A stretch of 64,000 nucleotides of DNA from Bradyrhizobium erythrophlei (GTDB lineage: Bacteria; Pseudomonadota; Alphaproteobacteria; Rhizobiales; Xanthobacteraceae), in contig FSRD01000001.1 of assembly GCA_900129675.1 (NCBI GenBank), forward strand, positions 2,221,501 to 2,285,500. Direction: 5' to 3'. Position 1 is the stretch's first letter. Every line of letters starts with the position of its first letter. Made by a program: the position numbers and the translations under genes. Shown in pieces: positions 60,786 through 64,000 of the stretch. The notes beneath the pieces were generated by a model that made no database searches, was not told where the DNA came from, and saw only the letters and a program-made list of their open reading frames with translations.

Positions 60786-61208
60786 ATGAGGCTGTTTCTC
60801 CTCGCGCTCGGTCTTGCTCTCGGCTTCGCCGCCACGGCCGACGCCGCCGATTATGCCGGCGCGATCAGCGCCTATCGCCGCGCGCACGGTTTGCCGTCGG
60901 TGAAGCTGGACGGCAAGCTCAACGCGGTGGCGCTCAAACCGGCGCAGGCGATGGCCGCGTCCGGTTCCGTCAGCCACAGCGCCGCCGGCAGTTTTCCCTC
61001 GCGCGTGGCGCCCTTGAGCAAGTCGCGCGCGGCGGAAAATATCGGCGCCGGGTTTTTGACGTTCGCCGAAATGCTGAAGGAGTGGGAAAATTCAGCCGGC
61101 CATCGCGAGAATTTGCTGTTACCGGGAATGCGCCGGGTCGCCGTCGCATCGGTCGACAATGCGAAATCGCCCCACCGGAAATTCTGGGCGATGGTGATCA
61201 CGGATTGA
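60786..61208 (+). CDS. CAP (SCP/PR-1) domain secreted protein
   Basis: 140 aa with signal peptide (LFLLALGLALGFAATADAAD). CAP family: YAGAISAYRRAHGLPSVKLD, GSVSHSAAGSFPSR, SRAAENIGAGF (conserved AENI) and the ending WENSAGHRENLLLPGMRRVA, VASVDNAKSPHRKFWAMVI. The conserved His of the CAP cavity is in VSHSA; some Glu partners appear. CAP proteins of bacteria are secreted and have varied proposed activities. Confidence 0.86.
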   Translation: MRLFLLALGLALGFAATADAADYAGAISAYRRAHGLPSVKLDGKLNAVALKPAQAMAASGSVSHSAAGSFPSRVAPLSKSRAAENIGAGFLTFAEMLKEWENSAGHRENLLLPGMRRVAVASVDNAKSPHRKFWAMVITD

Positions 61209-61216
61209 CGCGCCAG

Positions 61217-61340
61217 CGTCGTCATTCCGGGCCGCGCGTAGCGCAAGCTGTGATGTGCAATTGCACATCCGAGAATCCATACTCACGATCGTGGTTATGG
61301 ATTCCGGGCCTGCGCCAAGAGGCGCATCCCGGAATGACGA
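61217..61340. repeat. palindromic repeat (GTCATTCCGGG type)
   Basis: GTCGTCATTCCGGGCCGCGC and CATCCCGGAATGACG outer arms enclose GATGTGCAATTGCACATC and GAATCCATACTCAC...GTTATGGATTC inner inverted repeats. Same family as 58285-58371. Confidence 0.82.
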
Positions 61341-61349
61341 AGAGCGTCG

Positions 61350-61958
61350 TCAGCTCCGCTTCGCCTTGCTCGGCGACGAAGTGAACAGCTTCTTCAAACC
61401 GTCGATTCCCTCCGAGAGCCACGGCCATTCGCAGGAGAATGAGCTCTTCGCGCAATTGGCTGCCTTGATGCGCGCGGCCTGCTTGACCGGGCTCGCCACC
61501 GGGACCGGTACCTTTTCGGTCTCGGAGCGCAGGGAGACCTGCTGCACGCTTTGCGGCGCTTTCTGCGGCTGCTGCTGCTGCTGCTGTTGCTTGGCCGCGA
61601 ATGCCGCGGTGATGGTGCTGCGGCGCTGGTTGTCCAGATAGGCGGTGTATTGCTCGTCGATCCTCTTCTGCTCTTCCGGGGTCGGATTGGGACCGGCGAT
61701 ATCGAAGGTGCGGTCCTGCATGAAATCGTAATAGGTGTAGCCGCCGCCCGGCTTGCGGCGGCCGGCGAATTTCGCGTTGCATTCGGCCAGCGCCGCGGTC
61801 TTGTCTTGCTTGGTCGCGGCCTTCTCAGCCTTGTCGGCGCATTCCTCGAAATCGGCGGGCGCGCTGCGCCACCACTGCGCCTGCGCGCGCAGCGGCGTCA
61901 GCAGAGCGCATCCGGCGAGCGCGGCAACAACAAGTGCAGATGGTCGCGAGGCGATCAC
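61350..61958 (-). CDS. hypothetical exported protein
   Basis: 202 aa from GTG 61958 (AAGGAA upstream); the frame opens as far as 62141, but the extra N-terminal ~61 residues look non-coding. Signal peptide (ALVVAALAGCALLTPLRAQA). Mature part: WWRSAPADFEECADKAEKAA, KFAGRRKPGGGYTYYDFMQD, a Gln tract (QQQQQQQP), and a Cys-containing helical end CAKSSFSCEWPWLSEGIDGL. Family conserved in Bradyrhizobium by appearance; no known domain. 62000-62370 holds no other gene I can support. Confidence 0.68.
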   Translation of the reverse strand: MIASRPSALVVAALAGCALLTPLRAQAQWWRSAPADFEECADKAEKAATKQDKTAALAECNAKFAGRRKPGGGYTYYDFMQDRTFDIAGPNPTPEEQKRIDEQYTAYLDNQRRSTITAAFAAKQQQQQQQPQKAPQSVQQVSLRSETEKVPVPVASPVKQAARIKAANCAKSSFSCEWPWLSEGIDGLKKLFTSSPSKAKRS

Positions 61959-62375
61959 GGACGAAAATTTCCTTCGGTGAGTTCCCAAGAAGCGAATCGA
62001 GAGAGGCGAATCGGGAGACGCGAAGCTTGAGACACGAATTTGGCGGATTGTTGCCATTTTGGCCGGGCTTGTCACGTTGGAACCGGGCATTTTTCTCGCG
62101 CGGGTTGCGCGCTTATATCCCGGATGTGACCGATGGAACATAGCCGCGCACCGTTGGAATTGTTGCGGAAATTCAAACGAACGACCCGCGAGCCTCAGCG
62201 GTGGGCGAGATCAGAGCGAAACCGGCGCTGCGCCAAAAACGGAACTCATGGAACCCGTTGTGCTGGCGAGGCTGAAAAGTGTCGGGTAAAGCAATAGCAG
62301 GCAACGAGCGGTCTTCAACAGTTCCTCAACCGTTCTTGGGGTTGACCAAACCTGTTCGCCTGAATTGCCGAAGGG

Positions 62376-62996
62376 GTGGAGGCGATACCAAAAAGGGCGC
62401 GGGGGATGTTCTTCGTATTCGTTCGTCATGGCGGTGTCGCGGCGCTGCTGCTGGGCGTGGCCGCCGAAGCGCTGGCTTGGCTGTTCGGCGCCGTGGCGCT
62501 GCAACCCGTCATGATCGTGCTTGGCGCGCTGCTGTTCTATCTCAGCGAATACGGCATGCACCGTTTTGCCTTTCACGCAGCCCCGCTGTCATGGCCGCCG
62601 GCGCGCCGGCTGCAGCACCGTCTGCATTACGACCACCATGTCGAGCCGAACCGGCTGGATTTGCTGTTCCTGCCGCTCTGGTTCCTGATGCCGAACCTCG
62701 CCGTCGCCGCCGGGCTGTTCGCGCTGGTGTTCGGGATCGATGCCGCGGCCTCCGGCCTGCTCGGGATGATGCTGGCGATCCTGCATTACGAATGGGTGCA
62801 CTACATCGCGCATATTCCCTACCGGCCGCGCACGCGGCTCGGCCGCTGGACCAAGCAGTACCACCTGCGTCATCATTTCATCAGCGAGAAGCACTGGTTC
62901 GGCGTCAGCAATCCCACGCTCGACGGTGTGTTCGGGACCTTTCGCGGCCCCGGCGCCAACGAAAAAAGCGCCACGACGCGCAAGCTCCATTCCTGA
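62376..62996 (+). CDS. sterol desaturase/fatty acid hydroxylase superfamily membrane protein
   Basis: 206 aa (GTG 62376; ATG 62406 also possible). Membrane helices alternate with histidine motifs: HRFAFH, HRLHYDHHVE, HYEWVHYIAH and HLRHHF, the di-iron ligands of the family. Compact (about 200 aa), as in the short bacterial members such as carotenoid or lipid hydroxylases. ISEKHWFGVSNPTLDGVFGT and FRGP complete the family signature. No lipid gene is adjacent. Confidence 0.9.
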   Translation: MEAIPKRARGMFFVFVRHGGVAALLLGVAAEALAWLFGAVALQPVMIVLGALLFYLSEYGMHRFAFHAAPLSWPPARRLQHRLHYDHHVEPNRLDLLFLPLWFLMPNLAVAAGLFALVFGIDAAASGLLGMMLAILHYEWVHYIAHIPYRPRTRLGRWTKQYHLRHHFISEKHWFGVSNPTLDGVFGTFRGPGANEKSATTRKLHS

Positions 62997-63089
62997 AGCG
63001 AAGGCCTCCCGGTCCGCAGGCTCCAGCGGGATAGAGCGGCGGTTTCCCGCCCGGATCGCCTCATCGGACCTCGTCAATCGCCAAGCCAG

Positions 63090-64000
63090 CTATTTCAGCT
63101 TTTCGAGATTGAATTTGGGCTGTCCAGACGAGAAAATACGTCCAGCCAGTTTGGCGTCCTTCTTCAGAAAATCGATTCGCTTTCTGAAGAGACTATCCTG
63201 GTGGAGGTGATCTTGATCGTAGCCAAAGACCAGCAACTTGACTGACGTATCAATCGAGAGGCGCTCGGGCGAGGTGCAGACAGCCTTCACCAACCGCGTG
63301 GCTTCCGAGAGCCGCCAAATTCCGGCAGACATTGATGTACGCTTTGTGGATGTTTGTCTCGTTGTCCCGAAGAAAATCATCGTATTTTTGCATCTGATCA
63401 ACAATCTCGGGCTTGCCCTTGCTGTTCTGCCGAAGGCGCGGATCGGAGGCCAGTTTTGCTTCGTAGAACCTCACCAATATCTTGCCGCCGGAGTCGTGTA
63501 GCGCTGCCAGGTCGATGCGCGGCGCGCTTTGCTTTCCGTCACCATTAGTCTTTGTGAATGCGATTTCGAGATCGATGACGGACGGGTTCCTTCGCGCGAT
63601 TTCATGGACGCCCTGCTTTTCGGCGCCGGAATATGTTCGCGCCGCTGCCGCAAGCTCCCTTACGGTTTCGGCAGGCGTGTATTTCGTTTGCACAATTTTG
63701 GCCGGGTCGAGCTCCTTTCCCCCCATATGGAACTCGTTGCCGTCGAATCGAACGTACTCTTTTCCGGCAGGCAGACTGGGCTTCAGCAAATATTTGTAAT
63801 GAAGCTCGACCAGAGGATTCCCGGCCTTATCCACCCCGGTTGAAGTGCTGGACCCAATTTTGAAAACACTCTGTCCCTGGGCATAGATGTTCAGGTAGCC
63901 GGCGCGGATGGCAATAAGCAGGTCTTTGCTGGCAAGCACATCTTGCCACCAGTTCGTCGGCCCTCTCCGGCTCTCGGAGAGCTTTCCCAGCGACTCCAGC
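63090..64000 (-). pseudogene. putative PD-(D/E)XK nuclease-like protein, frameshifted and cut by window edge
   Basis: The frame runs from beyond 64000 (the first residues here read LESLGKLSESRRGPTNWWQD) to about 63300, then in a second frame to the stop at 63090. A motif RIDLAALHDSGG...YEAKL fits PD-(D/E)XK (D, then E-x-K) nuclease or restriction-like folds. The break is at about 63300 (AATTTGGCGGCTCTCGG; one extra G or two missing). After it: LSEATRLVKAVCTSPERLSI...KLAGRIFSSGQPKFNLEKLK. N-terminus is out of the window. Function could be DNA cleavage in defence, but only the motif supports that. Confidence 0.62.

Overview
The window looks like a chromosome segment of an alphaproteobacterium of the Bradyrhizobium/Rhodopseudomonas group (Nitrobacteraceae). 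This is inferred from high GC, the styles of rpmB, fdxA, carD and the Suv3-like helicase, many small secreted Bradyrhizobium-type proteins, class III adenylate cyclase with TPRs, and characteristic short dispersed repeats. No species can be fixed from sequence alone. LAYOUT. 1-8.65 kb is core-like: a DUF1902 protein between two copies of an rpmB terminator, rpmB (L28), a DUF3108 periplasmic protein, a large Suv3-type RNA helicase, an S4 RNA-binding protein, ferredoxin FdxA and a CarD regulator with a strong terminator. 8.7-10.83 kb is a probable junction: an IS1634-like insertion sequence directly beside a 3' fragment of tRNA-Gly(TCC). 10.9-43.2 kb is an accessory, rearranged region with insertion elements, three group II introns, broken genes, small secreted proteins, dispersed repeats and signalling genes. 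43.2-64 kb returns to core-like content: a BlaI/BlaR1-type pair, an M48 lipoprotein peptidase, a nuclease-fold protein, a CoA-thioester catabolic cluster with an ABC substrate-binding protein, small envelope proteins, a CAP protein, a sterol-desaturase-family protein, and at the right edge a frameshifted putative PD-(D/E)XK nuclease. HOW GENES WORK TOGETHER. The most coherent accessory unit is an efflux module at 11.7-21.0 kb. A TetR regulator (13300-13965, minus) is divergent from an RND operon: truncated HWE kinase, adaptor 1, adaptor 2, RND permease and a 52-aa secreted peptide. The same 22-bp pseudopalindrome lies upstream of TetR/RND (14040-14061) and upstream of a small operon encoding a 69-aa membrane protein and a translationally coupled 45-aa peptide (12101-12122). 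That links the small proteins to the pump. The pump is damaged or conditionally expressed. Adaptor 2 is split by an ORF-less group II intron whose exact removal restores a 355-codon frame, and the permease carries a +2 frameshift. A second group II intron splits an IS200-type transposase, again with a perfect 158-codon frame after excision, but its own maturase is frameshifted. A third, ORF-less intron sits inside a dispersed repeat. Other notable points: a BlaR1-like protein with a VHL-beta-like domain between two copies of a sensor repeat; two crotonases lacking both canonical catalytic glutamates next to a paired acyl-CoA dehydrogenase set; a histone H1-like tail on CarD; and several frameshifts that are +2 insertions. 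No CRISPR array, rRNA or complete tRNA was seen. Product names come from recognising motifs by eye; no database search was run.
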